DNA from: Curvivirga sp965219885
GTDB taxonomy: Bacteria > Pseudomonadota > Alphaproteobacteria > UBA8366 > Aestuariispiraceae
Direction: 5' to 3'
Length of the DNA stretch: 64,000 nt
NCBI RefSeq assembly: GCF_965219885.1
Contig: NZ_CBDCOT010000009.1
Span: forward strand, 1,736,001 to 1,800,000
The position numbers were made by a program, and so were the translations under genes. Below the pieces are notes generated by a model. It was not told the origin of the DNA, did no database searches, and saw nothing but the letters and a program-made list of their open reading frames with translations. Positions 1 through 8,909 of the stretch are shown one piece after another. Within the stretch, counting starts at the first letter, position 1. Every line of letters starts with the position of its first letter.

Positions 1-9
1 TACCATTTA

Positions 10-1809
10 CTATCCCTGTAATTCTTCCTGTAACATTTCTAGTTCCAGCCAACGATCTTCTGCCTCTTGAAGTTCAGCTTTTTTCTTATCCAAAGTATCT
101 GCCGTTGTTTGAAACTTTAACGGGTCCTTGGAATAAAGATCCGGCGTTGCCAAGGTTGTTTCCAATATTGAAATTTCTGAGCTTAAGGCATCAACTTTTT
201 CTGGGAGCATATCCAGATCACGTTGATCTTTATAGCTTAACTTACTTGCTTTTTTCTTTGGCTTTGGCGTTTCGACTTGTTCAGAAGTTTCTTTGTTTTT
301 GGGAACCTTGTTAACGGATTTATCTGTATTGCCATATTCACGTAGATAGTCGCTGAAACCACCTGCAACTTCCCGGATAACACCATTGCCTTCAAGGGCA
401 ATGGTTTGAGTCACAACACGATCCAGGAATTCACGATCATGGCTTACCACTATGAGAGTGCCATCATAGTCGGCTAACATTTCTTCTAGCAAATCCAGAG
501 TTTCCATATCCAGATCATTGGTAGGTTCGTCAAGTACTAAAAGATTTGCAGGCTTGGTTAGGATTTTAGCTAATAAAAGTCTGTTCTTCTCACCACCTGA
601 TAAGGTGCTGATCTTACCGCGAATTTGTTGTTCATTGAATAGGAAGTCTTTTAGATAACCGACCACATGACGTTGGTTCTCACCGAGTTGAATTTGATCA
701 GAACCTTCCCCGATAACATCCCAAGGTGTGGAGTTTAATGGTAATTGCGCTCGCTGCTGGTCAAACCAAGCTGTTTGCAGGTTCATGCCAAGTTTGATCT
801 CACCACCATCAGGTTGTTCTTCGCCAATAAGCATCTTCACCAATGTGGTTTTTCCCGCCCCATTAGGGCCTAGAATGCCAACACGATCACCTCGCATAAT
901 ACGCGTTGAAAATGCTTTGGTGATAGATAAATCACCAAAGCATTTATCGACATTTTCTAACTCTGCAACACGCTTACCGCTCGTTGCAGCCGTTTGGGTT
1001 TTAATACTGCCTACCGTTTGGTTATTGCGCCATTCGCGTTTTTCTTTTCGTAGGCTATCTAATCTTTCAAGGCGGCGTACATTTCTTTTGCGACGTGCAG
1101 TTACACCGCGAAGTTTATATCTTTCTTCTTGTTTGATGTAGTTTTCAACACGATTGCGTTCAGCTTCTTCAGTGGCTTCGATTTCTTCGACCCATGCATC
1201 GAACTTCTCAAAGCCTGCATCAAGGCGACGTAGACTGCCACGATCCAACCATACAACCCCATTTGTGACGCGCTTCAAAAAAGCACGATCATGGCTGACA
1301 ATTAGTAAGGAGCCACGGAATTGTGAGAGCTCTTCTTCAAGCCATTGAATAGCTGGTAGGTCTAAATGGTTAGTTGGTTCGTCTAGCAAAAGTAAGTCAG
1401 GGTCTTGGGCTAGCGCACGGGCTAAATCTGCCCGACGAATTTGGCCGCCAGATAATTTGCTGGCTTCCTGATCAGGCATAAGACCGACAGCATAAATCAA
1501 AGATTCTGCACGATATTCTTCTGCACCACCTGCTATGACATATTCTAAAACGGTACCGCTTTCAGGCGCAATGGGATCCTGTGGTAAAGTGGCAAGCTTT
1601 AACCCTGCCATAACATATCGTTCACCTTTGTCGAGCCCAAGTTTACCTTCTATCGCCGCTAATAATGTAGATTTACCACTACCGTTGCGTCCTATCAGGC
1701 AAAGACGATCTCCCTTAGCAATGCTGAGGTCAGCATCTTCGATAACTGGTGGTGTGCCATGACCTGCGCGTATGCTGCGCAAAGCCAGATATTCAGGACC
1801 TTTGGCCAT
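10..1809 (-). CDS. ABC-F family ATP-binding protein (Uup-like)
   Basis: This 599-residue soluble protein has two ABC ATPase domains and no membrane segment, the layout of ABC-F proteins that act on ribosomes or nucleic acid rather than in transport. Domain 1 has Walker A GRNGSGKST near residue 41 and the signature LSGGQ. Domain 2 has Walker A GPNGAGKTT and the signature LSGGE. A basic linker joins them. The last 80 residues are lysine-rich and predicted coiled coil, which favours the Uup branch over EttA. The start is an ATG with AGG seven bases upstream. Assignment to ABC-F is firm; the Uup subgroup is likely but not proven. Confidence 0.9.
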   Translation of the reverse strand: MAKGPEYLALRSIRAGHGTPPVIEDADLSIAKGDRLCLIGRNGSGKSTLLAAIEGKLGLDKGERYVMAGLKLATLPQDPIAPESGTVLEYVIAGGAEEYRAESLIYAVGLMPDQEASKLSGGQIRRADLARALAQDPDLLLLDEPTNHLDLPAIQWLEEELSQFRGSLLIVSHDRAFLKRVTNGVVWLDRGSLRRLDAGFEKFDAWVEEIEATEEAERNRVENYIKQEERYKLRGVTARRKRNVRRLERLDSLRKEKREWRNNQTVGSIKTQTAATSGKRVAELENVDKCFGDLSITKAFSTRIMRGDRVGILGPNGAGKTTLVKMLIGEEQPDGGEIKLGMNLQTAWFDQQRAQLPLNSTPWDVIGEGSDQIQLGENQRHVVGYLKDFLFNEQQIRGKISTLSGGEKNRLLLAKILTKPANLLVLDEPTNDLDMETLDLLEEMLADYDGTLIVVSHDREFLDRVVTQTIALEGNGVIREVAGGFSDYLREYGNTDKSVNKVPKNKETSEQVETPKPKKKASKLSYKDQRDLDMLPEKVDALSSEISILETTLATPDLYSKDPLKFQTTADTLDKKKAELQEAEDRWLELEMLQEELQG

Positions 1810-1853
1810 GTTAAACCTGTATTCTTTTCTTGTTTATAGTTAAAGCAAGCCTT

Positions 1854-2585
1854 TTAAAGGCCGCGTTGTTTTTTTATCTCGTCATAAGCGGCATTTATCG
1901 TTGCAAGTTTCTCGTTTGCCATCTCAATAAACTCTTCTGGTAACCCTTGGGCTGTTAACTTATCAGGATGGTTTTCAATAACTAACTTACGATGGGCGGA
2001 TTTAATGTCTTGATCGCTCGCAGATGAATTTAAACCAAGAATAGCATATGGATCCGCAGCTTGCCCGGATTGTTTGAGACCTGTAACGCGTTCGAAACAT
2101 TGATCCGTGAAGCCAAAAATATGAGAAACCTTGTACAAGAACTCCAACTCACCCGGATGAATTTTGCCATCAGCTTTGGCAATATGAGTTAAGCACCAAA
2201 GAAGCTCTTCAAGAACGTTTGGGGTGTCTTTGAAAGTATCTGCCATTTGTTTGGCGTAAGGTTCAAATCCATGAGAGTCTTGACGGGCCTGATTAAAAAT
2301 GCGGGCTACATTTTTGACTTCATGATCTGGCACATGGAAGACTTGCTTGAAAGCAATAACTTCATCATCGGTAACTTGCCCATCAGCCTTGGCCATCTTG
2401 GCCCCTAAGACAATGACACCAATCGTAAAAGTAATTGTCTTTGTTTGGTCTTTTTGACTGTCTGATTCCGGACCTTCGCGCATTTTATCAAGAACGTGAC
2501 CGCCCAAGGCACCAACAAGTGCGCCAATCGGACCGCCGACAGCAAAACCGCCAACACCGCCGAGAATTTTACCCCAAATACTCAT
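1854..2585 (-). CDS. DjlA-like co-chaperone with TerB and DnaJ domains
   Basis: This 243-residue protein starts with a glycine-rich hydrophobic stretch (residues 1-35) that could insert in or lie on the membrane. A TerB-like helical domain follows at about 50-150, with two KADG repeats resembling its acidic metal-binding motif. A C-terminal J domain from about 175 carries the HPD tripeptide (ENHPDK). This is the DjlA architecture, a DnaK co-chaperone anchored at the inner membrane. It is co-directional with the ABC-F gene, 44 bases away, and may be co-transcribed. The upstream ribosome binding site is weak. Confidence 0.85.
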   Translation of the reverse strand: MSIWGKILGGVGGFAVGGPIGALVGALGGHVLDKMREGPESDSQKDQTKTITFTIGVIVLGAKMAKADGQVTDDEVIAFKQVFHVPDHEVKNVARIFNQARQDSHGFEPYAKQMADTFKDTPNVLEELLWCLTHIAKADGKIHPGELEFLYKVSHIFGFTDQCFERVTGLKQSGQAADPYAILGLNSSASDQDIKSAHRKLVIENHPDKLTAQGLPEEFIEMANEKLATINAAYDEIKKQRGL

Positions 2586-2663
2586 GCTATTTTTCTAAGC
2601 TTTCAATGATTTCAAAACTGTTGATCTATGTGGGTTATCTATACGTCATTGCAAGGGATGTGA

Positions 2664-4241
2664 CTAGAATAAATCCACATCGTCATCATCCCCATCTGTA
2701 TCATTTGCAGAGGCGTGATGAGCAGCCTCACTATCGGCTTCAGGGAATTGTTCTAAAAAGATTTGTAACGTATGCGTTTCACTTGCAGGTATATTAAATT
2801 CTAAATGTACACCTTTATTAGAAATGCGATATACCGTGCCTTCAATTACGTTTACCAGGCCGTCCAATTTAAGTGTGAAAGGCATCCCTTCGTTAAGCGG
2901 AATAGGTAAAGGTGGCATTAATGCGCCACCTACCGAGATATCGATGAAATTAGTTTTATAATCCATTCCATCTATCGCTAAGTCTACTTCGAAAGGGAGG
3001 GTATAACGAGTATGTTCTCTGCGATTGCCAATAGCTGATTGACGCAGGTTCCCCATCAATTCTGTTAGACGGGATGTCATATTATCCACATCTTTTGCAG
3101 ATTGTTCGGCTGTATTTCGGACTTCTTGTGACATTTCATTGGTTGTGGTCACAGCTTCCAGAATTTCAGCAGATGATTGGGATACCCCTTGCGATCCTTT
3201 TGCTGCTTCCATAATACGATCTGTAATGTCATTTGTCGCGGCAATTTGAACGTCTACTGTTTCTTGGATAGATGTTGAGATGTTATCTATCTGACTAACA
3301 ACTTCTGTAATTTCTTCAATCGCAACAACGGAATCTCCTGTTGCACTCTGAACGTTTGAAATTTGTGTTTGAATTTCATCAGTGGCTTTTGCCGTTTGAT
3401 TGGCAAGATTTTTAACTTCTGAGGCGACCACAGCGAAGCCTTTTCCGGCTTCACCAGCACGGGCAGCTTCAATTGTTGCATTGAGGGCTAATAAGTTTGT
3501 CTGTTCAGCGATTTCAGTAATGATGGTTACGACATCCCCAATACGATTAGCCGCTTCAGATAAACTTTGAATGCTTTCTCTCGTAGAGTTTGATTTGAGA
3601 ACCGCTTCGCGTGCGACAGAGGCCGCCTGAGATACTTTTTGACCAATATCATTAATATCAGTTTGCAACTGTTTGGTTTCGTCTGCGGCTATGTCAACTG
3701 AATTACCAACATTCTGAGAGATATCAGCTAATTCTTTCATGCGGGCAGAAGCTGTATCTGCTTTACTGGACATTTGTTCAGAAACAAATTTGAGTAAGGA
3801 AACATTTTGGGCAACGTTTACACCTGTTTCCTTGACTTGCTGATCTAGGCCTTCTGCGATGCCTACGAGTTCTTCGTTTAGTGATCTTTGTTCTTCGTCT
3901 TTGGCTTTGAATTCCTTTGCTAAGAACTGATCAATAGCAAAGAAGTTTTGTTGTATAAGTTCAACGGAACGCACGAAATCAGAATGTGGATCCCCGTATT
4001 TTTCAAAATTAATATCGCGCTTACCTGCGGATATTTCTTCCAAGTCTTTAATAAGACTGACTGTTCTTTGATACACACGAAAGAAGTAATAGCATATCGC
4101 GATGGTTGCGCATGCAGCTATAACTGCAAATCCAATACCTACAATCCAGTCGACTGCTAGAAAGCTATATATGGTTAGAACCCATCCTAACATGGATGCA
4201 ATCAGTAGAGTTATTGTTATCGTTTTTGATGCAGAATTCAT
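2664..4241 (-). CDS. Methyl-accepting chemotaxis protein with C-terminal PilZ domain
   Basis: This 525-residue chemoreceptor has two membrane helices (about 8-28 and 32-53) joined by only a few residues, so it has no periplasmic sensor. A HAMP-like region follows, then the signalling hairpin with the tip EQTNLLALNATIEAARAG. The C-terminus from about residue 407 is a PilZ domain with both c-di-GMP motifs: RxxxR at 408-412 and DxSxxG at 434-439. The protein ends in an acidic tail (DGDDDDVDLF). I infer that it couples c-di-GMP level or another internal signal to CheA. Its leader holds a 7-bp inverted repeat (4268-4274 / 4282-4288). Confidence 0.92.
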   Translation of the reverse strand: MNSASKTITITLLIASMLGWVLTIYSFLAVDWIVGIGFAVIAACATIAICYYFFRVYQRTVSLIKDLEEISAGKRDINFEKYGDPHSDFVRSVELIQQNFFAIDQFLAKEFKAKDEEQRSLNEELVGIAEGLDQQVKETGVNVAQNVSLLKFVSEQMSSKADTASARMKELADISQNVGNSVDIAADETKQLQTDINDIGQKVSQAASVAREAVLKSNSTRESIQSLSEAANRIGDVVTIITEIAEQTNLLALNATIEAARAGEAGKGFAVVASEVKNLANQTAKATDEIQTQISNVQSATGDSVVAIEEITEVVSQIDNISTSIQETVDVQIAATNDITDRIMEAAKGSQGVSQSSAEILEAVTTTNEMSQEVRNTAEQSAKDVDNMTSRLTELMGNLRQSAIGNRREHTRYTLPFEVDLAIDGMDYKTNFIDISVGGALMPPLPIPLNEGMPFTLKLDGLVNVIEGTVYRISNKGVHLEFNIPASETHTLQIFLEQFPEADSEAAHHASANDTDGDDDDVDLF

Positions 4242-4391
4242 AACCGCCCCCAGCGAAATAATCCCTTGATGAATATAAGAAATTCATCTTCCTGAACATA
4301 ATGTATTATTGATGAAACTAAATTTATTCGCAACAATAAGATGATTTCTTTTAAAAATGATTAATTTTTGTCGCATATGATAAAATAATTT

Positions 4392-4420
4392 TTGCTGACT
4401 TATTTAATTTGTCATACATA
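4392..4420 (+). promoter_or_regulatory. Candidate sigma-70 promoter for the B12 riboswitch transcript
   Basis: TTGCTG at 4392-4397 and TACATA at 4415-4420 are separated by 17 bases. This places a start site around 4427, directly at the first conserved base of the riboswitch. The spacing and position fit well; the boxes are imperfect matches to consensus. Confidence 0.5.
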
Positions 4421-4427
4421 AATTTTA

Positions 4428-4615
4428 CGGTGCCTATTTGATAGGAAAAGGGAATTTGGTGCTGCTATTATAGCAAATTCCAAAGCTGCCCCCGCAACTG
4501 TAGTTGATCGTTCCCATAATGGATAAGTATGGGGAATTTGATACAGGCCACTGAAATTTTCTTTAAGGGAATTTGGGAAGGCGTATCTATAGATCAAAAG
4601 CCAGGAAACCTGCCG
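4428..4615 (+). promoter_or_regulatory. Cobalamin (B12) riboswitch
   Basis: The conserved blocks of the adenosylcobalamin aptamer occur in order: GGTGCC (4429-4434), AAAAGGGAATTTGGTG (4446-4461), GCTGCCCCCGCAACTGTA (4485-4502), GCCACTG (4547-4553), GGGAAGGCG (4575-4583) and the B12 box AGCCAGGAAACCTGCC (4599-4614). A GC-rich stem-loop (about 4637-4651) then abuts the GGAAGG ribosome binding site at 4651-4656, so control of translation is plausible: ligand binding would hide the ribosome site. No U-rich terminator is visible. The only gene directly in its output is the small ORF at 4663. Confidence 0.95.
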
Positions 4616-4662
4616 TGATTTGTGTTAACTCTCATCGGGCGGGGTGCCCCGGAAGGAATATT

Positions 4663-4926
4663 ATGTATCAGAATACATCTGGCTCTATGTCATCTAACGC
4701 ATCTATGATAATGGCGCGTGAAGTTTTTATGCATTGGATTTTAACAATGCCTGTTAATGCGTCTCCTGCGGTGGAAGCGCAAAAAGTTCTTGAAAAACAA
4801 GATAGTCCGCTGGAAAATCTTCCCAAAGAAGTACAAAAAGATCTTCGTCATATGTTACGTCAGGTTGCAGAAAATATTGCAGCTATTCCTAAAAGGCGTC
4901 GACGTAATCGCCAGTTAGCGAACTGA
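4663..4926 (+). CDS. Small hypothetical protein under B12 riboswitch control
   Basis: This 87-residue protein matches no family I can name. The ATG at 4663 is chosen because GGAAGG lies six bases upstream and because the longer open frame runs back into the riboswitch. The middle (HWILTMPVNASPAVEAQKVL) is mildly hydrophobic but too short and polar for a clear membrane helix. Residues 52-75 look like an amphipathic helix. The tail is strongly basic (PKRRRRNRQ). There is no signal peptide, and no Cys or His cluster to suggest cobalt binding. Control by a B12 riboswitch suggests a role in cobalamin uptake, use or sparing, but the sequence does not say which. Confidence 0.8.
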   Translation: MYQNTSGSMSSNASMIMAREVFMHWILTMPVNASPAVEAQKVLEKQDSPLENLPKEVQKDLRHMLRQVAENIAAIPKRRRRNRQLAN

Positions 4927-4944
4927 TTTCAGGGCTTCTAACTT

Positions 4945-4969
4945 AATAGCCTATCTATGATAGGTTATT
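4945..4969 (+). repeat. Stem-loop after the small riboswitch-controlled gene
   Basis: An 11-bp stem (AATAGCCTATC / GATAGGTTATT, one G-U pair) has a TAT loop. It starts 19 bases after the stop codon. There is no T-run behind it, so it may be a weak terminator or an RNA stability element; it need not end the transcript before the chemoreceptor at 5113. Confidence 0.5.
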
Positions 4970-5050
4970 AATCTGATTAATCTAATATTAATTGCTAGCC
5001 ATCTTCGCAAAAATCTGTTCCAATCTTCGTAAATAATAAAAAAAGCCTAG

Positions 5051-5092
5051 CCAAAACCATTCAAGGGAAAGTTTGTTGGAGTGTGGTTTTGG
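5051..5092 (+). repeat. Inverted repeat in the chemoreceptor leader
   Basis: CCAAAACCA (5051-5059) and TGGTTTTGG (5084-5092) are perfect 9-bp complementary arms with a 24-base loop. They end eight bases before the GGAG that serves the TTG start at 5113. It could be an operator or a leader hairpin. Confidence 0.45.
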
Positions 5093-5112
5093 TTCAATAG
5101 GGAGATGAAGAA

Positions 5113-6816
5113 TTGACCGAAGCTAATCAGGTTGAAACTGTTGATAAAAGGCAACAGGCCGAAAGGGCTGCCTTTACGGCTCTTAGAGATTTAGGAACAT
5201 TAAAAAATACCATTCGGGGTGAGTTTGAGGGCACCGTACACCATGTACAAGAAGCAAGTGCCGAAGCTGAAGCTTATTCTGTAGAAGTTTCCAAAGCAAT
5301 TGATGCTGTTAGGGCGTTATCAGAAACGGCGCGTTCTGGCGCAGTGGAAGCGACGCAAAATGTAGAAGCTATGGCTGCGGCTACTGAAGAGATGAATGTC
5401 TCAATTGGTGTTGTTGGGGATCAAATTCAAAAAACTGCACAACGCGCACATGGGGCGGCAAATGATGCGCATGCAGCAGGTGATGTTATTGAGCGGCTCG
5501 TTTCGGCATCAGATAAAATTGGTGATGTGGTGAAGTTGATTGCAGGTATTGCCGGCCAAACGAATCTACTAGCTTTAAATGCAACCATTGAAGCGGCAAG
5601 GGCTGGTGATGCAGGTAAAGGGTTTGCAGTTGTAGCTGGTGAAGTGAAAAGTCTAGCGAGCCAAACCGCAGATGCGACAAAAGATATCACGGATCAGATT
5701 TCAGAGATTCAATCCGTCACCAAACAGGTTGTTGATGCAATTCAGAATATTTCATCTGCTATTCAGGAAGTGGAAGAATATACAAGTGAAGTCAATCATA
5801 CAGTTGGTGAACAGGTAGAGGCCGTTCAGGAAATTGGCCAAAATGCTCAACGGGCGGCCTTGAGTACAAGTAATGTAACGGAAGCCATTGAAAATCTATC
5901 TGCAGAAATGGCGAATGTTGAGGCCACGTGCGATAACCAACATAGTAAGTCGAAAGAAGTGCACGATCAGGTTGTGCAAATGGAACTGCGTTTAGCTGTT
6001 GCTTTAGAAGAAGATGACACAACCGAAAATCATATGCTTAGTCATATTCCTTTTTCCATGCGAGGACGTGTTGAGGGTATAGGCGTATTTGATGTGCAGA
6101 ATCTTGCAGATACAGGGGGATATGTATTTGAGCCTTTCGCAAGTATGTTAGCCCATAAATCTGTGACGGTAGAGTTAATGCCGGGCTTGCGTATAACAAT
6201 GAGCTTTGGTGAGCTAAGAGACGAGAAAGTTTACGGTGAGATCGCGCCCGAAGATCAGTCAAAAGTGATACGGTTTATTCAATCTGAAAATGTTATGGAT
6301 CAGCCTTATATAAGTTTAAATGCGGAAGCCGCAGGGCGAATTTCTAATGCATTTGAAGAGGGGATACGTCGGGGCGAAATCAGTGTCGAGGAATTGTTTG
6401 ATACAAGCTACATCCCTGTAGAAGGCTCCGATCCTCAACAACATATGACCAAATATATTTCTTTTGTGGATAAGGTGTTGCCGACGATACAGGAGCCTGT
6501 CTTAGAGTTTGACGACAAGGTTGTCTTCTGTGCAGCTGTTGATATGAATGGGTATCTGCCAACTCATAATGTGATTTACAATAAGGCACAAAAACCAGAT
6601 GATCCCGTGTGGAATGCAGGGAATTGTCGTAATCGTCGTATCTTTGCAGATCGTACTGGCGCCGCTGCTGGTGCCAATAAACAACCCTATCTAGTTCAAA
6701 GTTACCTGCGTGATATGGGCGGTGGTAGTTATGTCCTTATGAAAGATTTGGTAACCCCAATTATGGTGCAGGGGCGCCAATGGGGTAATCTACGTATTGG
6801 ATACAAGCCTAGGTAA
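5113..6816 (+). CDS. Soluble methyl-accepting chemotaxis protein with C-terminal sensor
   Basis: This 567-residue protein has no membrane helix. The signalling domain is N-terminal (about 40-290, tip GQTNLLALNATIEAARAG). A middle region (about 315-400) resembles a degenerate PilZ barrel but lacks the RxxxR and DxSxxG motifs. The C-terminus (about 465-567) carries the MNGYLPTHN, NCRNRRIFADRTG and WGNLRIGY motifs seen at the end of many alphaproteobacterial cytoplasmic receptors and thought to form a PAS/Cache-like sensor. The start is TTG, with GGAG eight bases upstream; the nearby ATG at 5105 reads into a stop. The gene lies 186 bases after the B12-controlled ORF and may share its transcript. 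Confidence 0.9.
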   Translation: MTEANQVETVDKRQQAERAAFTALRDLGTLKNTIRGEFEGTVHHVQEASAEAEAYSVEVSKAIDAVRALSETARSGAVEATQNVEAMAAATEEMNVSIGVVGDQIQKTAQRAHGAANDAHAAGDVIERLVSASDKIGDVVKLIAGIAGQTNLLALNATIEAARAGDAGKGFAVVAGEVKSLASQTADATKDITDQISEIQSVTKQVVDAIQNISSAIQEVEEYTSEVNHTVGEQVEAVQEIGQNAQRAALSTSNVTEAIENLSAEMANVEATCDNQHSKSKEVHDQVVQMELRLAVALEEDDTTENHMLSHIPFSMRGRVEGIGVFDVQNLADTGGYVFEPFASMLAHKSVTVELMPGLRITMSFGELRDEKVYGEIAPEDQSKVIRFIQSENVMDQPYISLNAEAAGRISNAFEEGIRRGEISVEELFDTSYIPVEGSDPQQHMTKYISFVDKVLPTIQEPVLEFDDKVVFCAAVDMNGYLPTHNVIYNKAQKPDDPVWNAGNCRNRRIFADRTGAAAGANKQPYLVQSYLRDMGGGSYVLMKDLVTPIMVQGRQWGNLRIGYKPR

Positions 6817-6837
6817 ATACATTATAAGAGCAGCTTC

Positions 6838-7890
6838 CTATTTATCAAAATAGGAAGCGTTCTGACCACGCAGTTCTTTCATCACCCAAATAGACAGCGC
6901 GAATGTAATTGCTGCTCCTGCTTGATGGGTAACAGCTAAATGCATTGGTACAGCGAGTAGCAAGGTAGAGATACCAAGTGCGATTTGAAGGATAAGCATG
7001 CCAAGTAATGCGTTTATGGCAGTTTTTGCACGCTGGGCAAGGTCATGTTTTTTGGCTGCGATCCACAGCCAAACAATAACAATTGCAGTGAGATACGCCA
7101 TGCTTCGATGGTTAAACTGTACAGATTGTACAGTTTCAAAGAAATTGATCCACCACGGGTCACGCCAGAAATACCCATTTGGGAAGAAATCACCATCCAT
7201 AAATGGCCAATCGTTAAACACGCGACCTGCTCCTAAGCCCGCGACGAGCGCACCACTGATTGCGGTAAAGAAAATAACGGCATGGGCCATAGCACCTAGG
7301 CGGCGAAAACTTCGTTGTACCGCTTTACGGCCTTGTTCAATTGGGGCTAAAAAATCAAGCATCACCCAGATTAAGTAGCCTAGGATTAAGAATGCGACAC
7401 CAAGATGAGTTGCTAATCGATATTGACTTACATCTGTACGATCAACAAATCCGCTTTTAACCATCCACCAGCCGATCACACCTTGAAAACCACCAAGGAA
7501 GAGTAAGGCGGTAAAATGACGTTTGTAACCTTTAGGGATTTGACCTCGTAACAAGAACCAGAAAAATGGGAGACTATATACAATACCAATCATACGGCCC
7601 CAAACGCGATGGATATATTCCCACCAGAAGATATTCTGGAATTCTTCAAGGCTCATTCCAAAATTTGCAAGTTGATATTCACTGGTTTGTTTATACAGCT
7701 CAAACACGCGTGTCCATTCTTCTACACCGATTGGTGGAATCCAGCCAATAAACGGACGCCATTCAACCATAGATAAACCAGATTCAGTAAGGCGTGTGAT
7801 GGCACCAATGATCATCATCATGAAAACCATAAATGCTGAAAGAGCTAGCCATAAACCAATATGGCGTTCCGTTTTAGCTTGTTGGGTCAT
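6838..7890 (-). CDS. ctaA: Heme A synthase (COX15/CtaA family)
   Basis: This 350-residue polytopic membrane protein would hydroxylate the C8 methyl of heme O to give heme A for cytochrome c oxidase. The N-terminal IGAITRLTESGLSMVEWRP block is typical of the alphaproteobacterial/mitochondrial COX15 type. Candidate heme-ligand histidines appear in YIHRVWGR, THLGVAF, NHRSMAY and THQAGA. About eight hydrophobic helices are visible and the length is normal. It is convergent with the soluble chemoreceptor (21-base gap). No oxidase subunit genes are nearby. Confidence 0.93.
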   Translation of the reverse strand: MTQQAKTERHIGLWLALSAFMVFMMMIIGAITRLTESGLSMVEWRPFIGWIPPIGVEEWTRVFELYKQTSEYQLANFGMSLEEFQNIFWWEYIHRVWGRMIGIVYSLPFFWFLLRGQIPKGYKRHFTALLFLGGFQGVIGWWMVKSGFVDRTDVSQYRLATHLGVAFLILGYLIWVMLDFLAPIEQGRKAVQRSFRRLGAMAHAVIFFTAISGALVAGLGAGRVFNDWPFMDGDFFPNGYFWRDPWWINFFETVQSVQFNHRSMAYLTAIVIVWLWIAAKKHDLAQRAKTAINALLGMLILQIALGISTLLLAVPMHLAVTHQAGAAITFALSIWVMKELRGQNASYFDK

Positions 7891-7928
7891 ATCTTCGTAT
7901 CCATGGAATGAAGGTTATGTTTATTTGA

Positions 7929-8909
7929 TTGGCTGAGAGAATAGTCACCTTGCAGAATTTGCCAAGACCCCGCATACTTATTGCTAAAATAAATACGTAT
8001 AAAAGGGGTAATTGGATGCGGTGGCCATTGGTAACAGGGGCAAATGATTTTGTTTTTCCTAATCTGCTGATCTTTTTAGAATCTATGCATGAATTTATGC
8101 CCGATGAAAAAATCTATGTTGCTGATTTCGGGTTAACAGATGCACAAATTCGTTATCTTGATGCGCAAGGGTATCTATTACCTTTACCTGAAAAACTCAG
8201 AGAATACGATCATGCTTGGTATCGTAAAGCCTCGTTATATGATTATTTAACGCCTCTTGGGGTCGACGGTTTTGTTTGGCTGGATTGTGATATGATTTTG
8301 GCTGAAGATTTCCGCCCAGCAATGTCTTCGATTATGGAAGAAATGGAAGCAACGGGCGCAGATATTTCTATTTGTCAGGATGCCGGGGGTATGACCTTCC
8401 AAAGTTTTTACGATTTTGGTAAATCCCATGATGCCGATATTGAGCCATTTAAGAATTTAGCCGCAGCGATGGGATGTCCAATGGAAAGTGCGTATCTGAA
8501 TTCTGGTGTTATGATTCTGAATGGTATGGAATTGCCTATGTTATGGGGCGCCATGACACGTAAACAACATCAATGGTTATTATTTGAACAATGTAGTTTA
8601 AATTTACTTGTGCAAAATGGCAGTCGAAAAATGAAGATGCTGGATTGTCGTGAATGGAATGCGCATGGGCCATTCTTGGAAGATGTTATGACTGAAAAGG
8701 CACCATATACATCACGTATTGTCCATGTTACTTCTTCTGGAAAATTACATTTCAATCAGGAATTTAAATATGATCATCTTGGCAAAAGTATCTCCGGGAA
8801 CCTGAAGCTATTTGTTCGAGAAGATTTGAGAAAAACCTTGCTTGATAATTTTGCAAGTAGTTTTGAACGTAACGGCGAGTTGATGGTCGAGACGGGTCTT
8901 TTAGTTTAG
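7929..8909 (+). CDS. Putative glycosyltransferase (GT8-like)
   Basis: This 326-residue soluble protein resembles GT-A fold enzymes. FVWLDCDMI near residue 115 supplies a DxD-type metal/nucleotide-sugar motif, and AYLNSGVMILNG near 190 matches the GT8 NSGVMLFN block. The acceptor is unknown. It is divergent from ctaA and meets the next gene tail to tail with no gap. The start is uncertain: TTG at 7929 (GAAGG 14 bases upstream), TTG at 7950 (better spaced GAGAG) or ATG at 8016 are all in frame. Family is moderately sure; substrate is not. Confidence 0.65.
   Translation: MAERIVTLQNLPRPRILIAKINTYKRGNWMRWPLVTGANDFVFPNLLIFLESMHEFMPDEKIYVADFGLTDAQIRYLDAQGYLLPLPEKLREYDHAWYRKASLYDYLTPLGVDGFVWLDCDMILAEDFRPAMSSIMEEMEATGADISICQDAGGMTFQSFYDFGKSHDADIEPFKNLAAAMGCPMESAYLNSGVMILNGMELPMLWGAMTRKQHQWLLFEQCSLNLLVQNGSRKMKMLDCREWNAHGPFLEDVMTEKAPYTSRIVHVTSSGKLHFNQEFKYDHLGKSISGNLKLFVREDLRKTLLDNFASSFERNGELMVETGLLV

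Noticed and set aside
4412..4597. Minus-strand 61-residue ORF opposite the riboswitch.
   Set aside because: It is the mirror of a conserved structured RNA and has no ribosome site.
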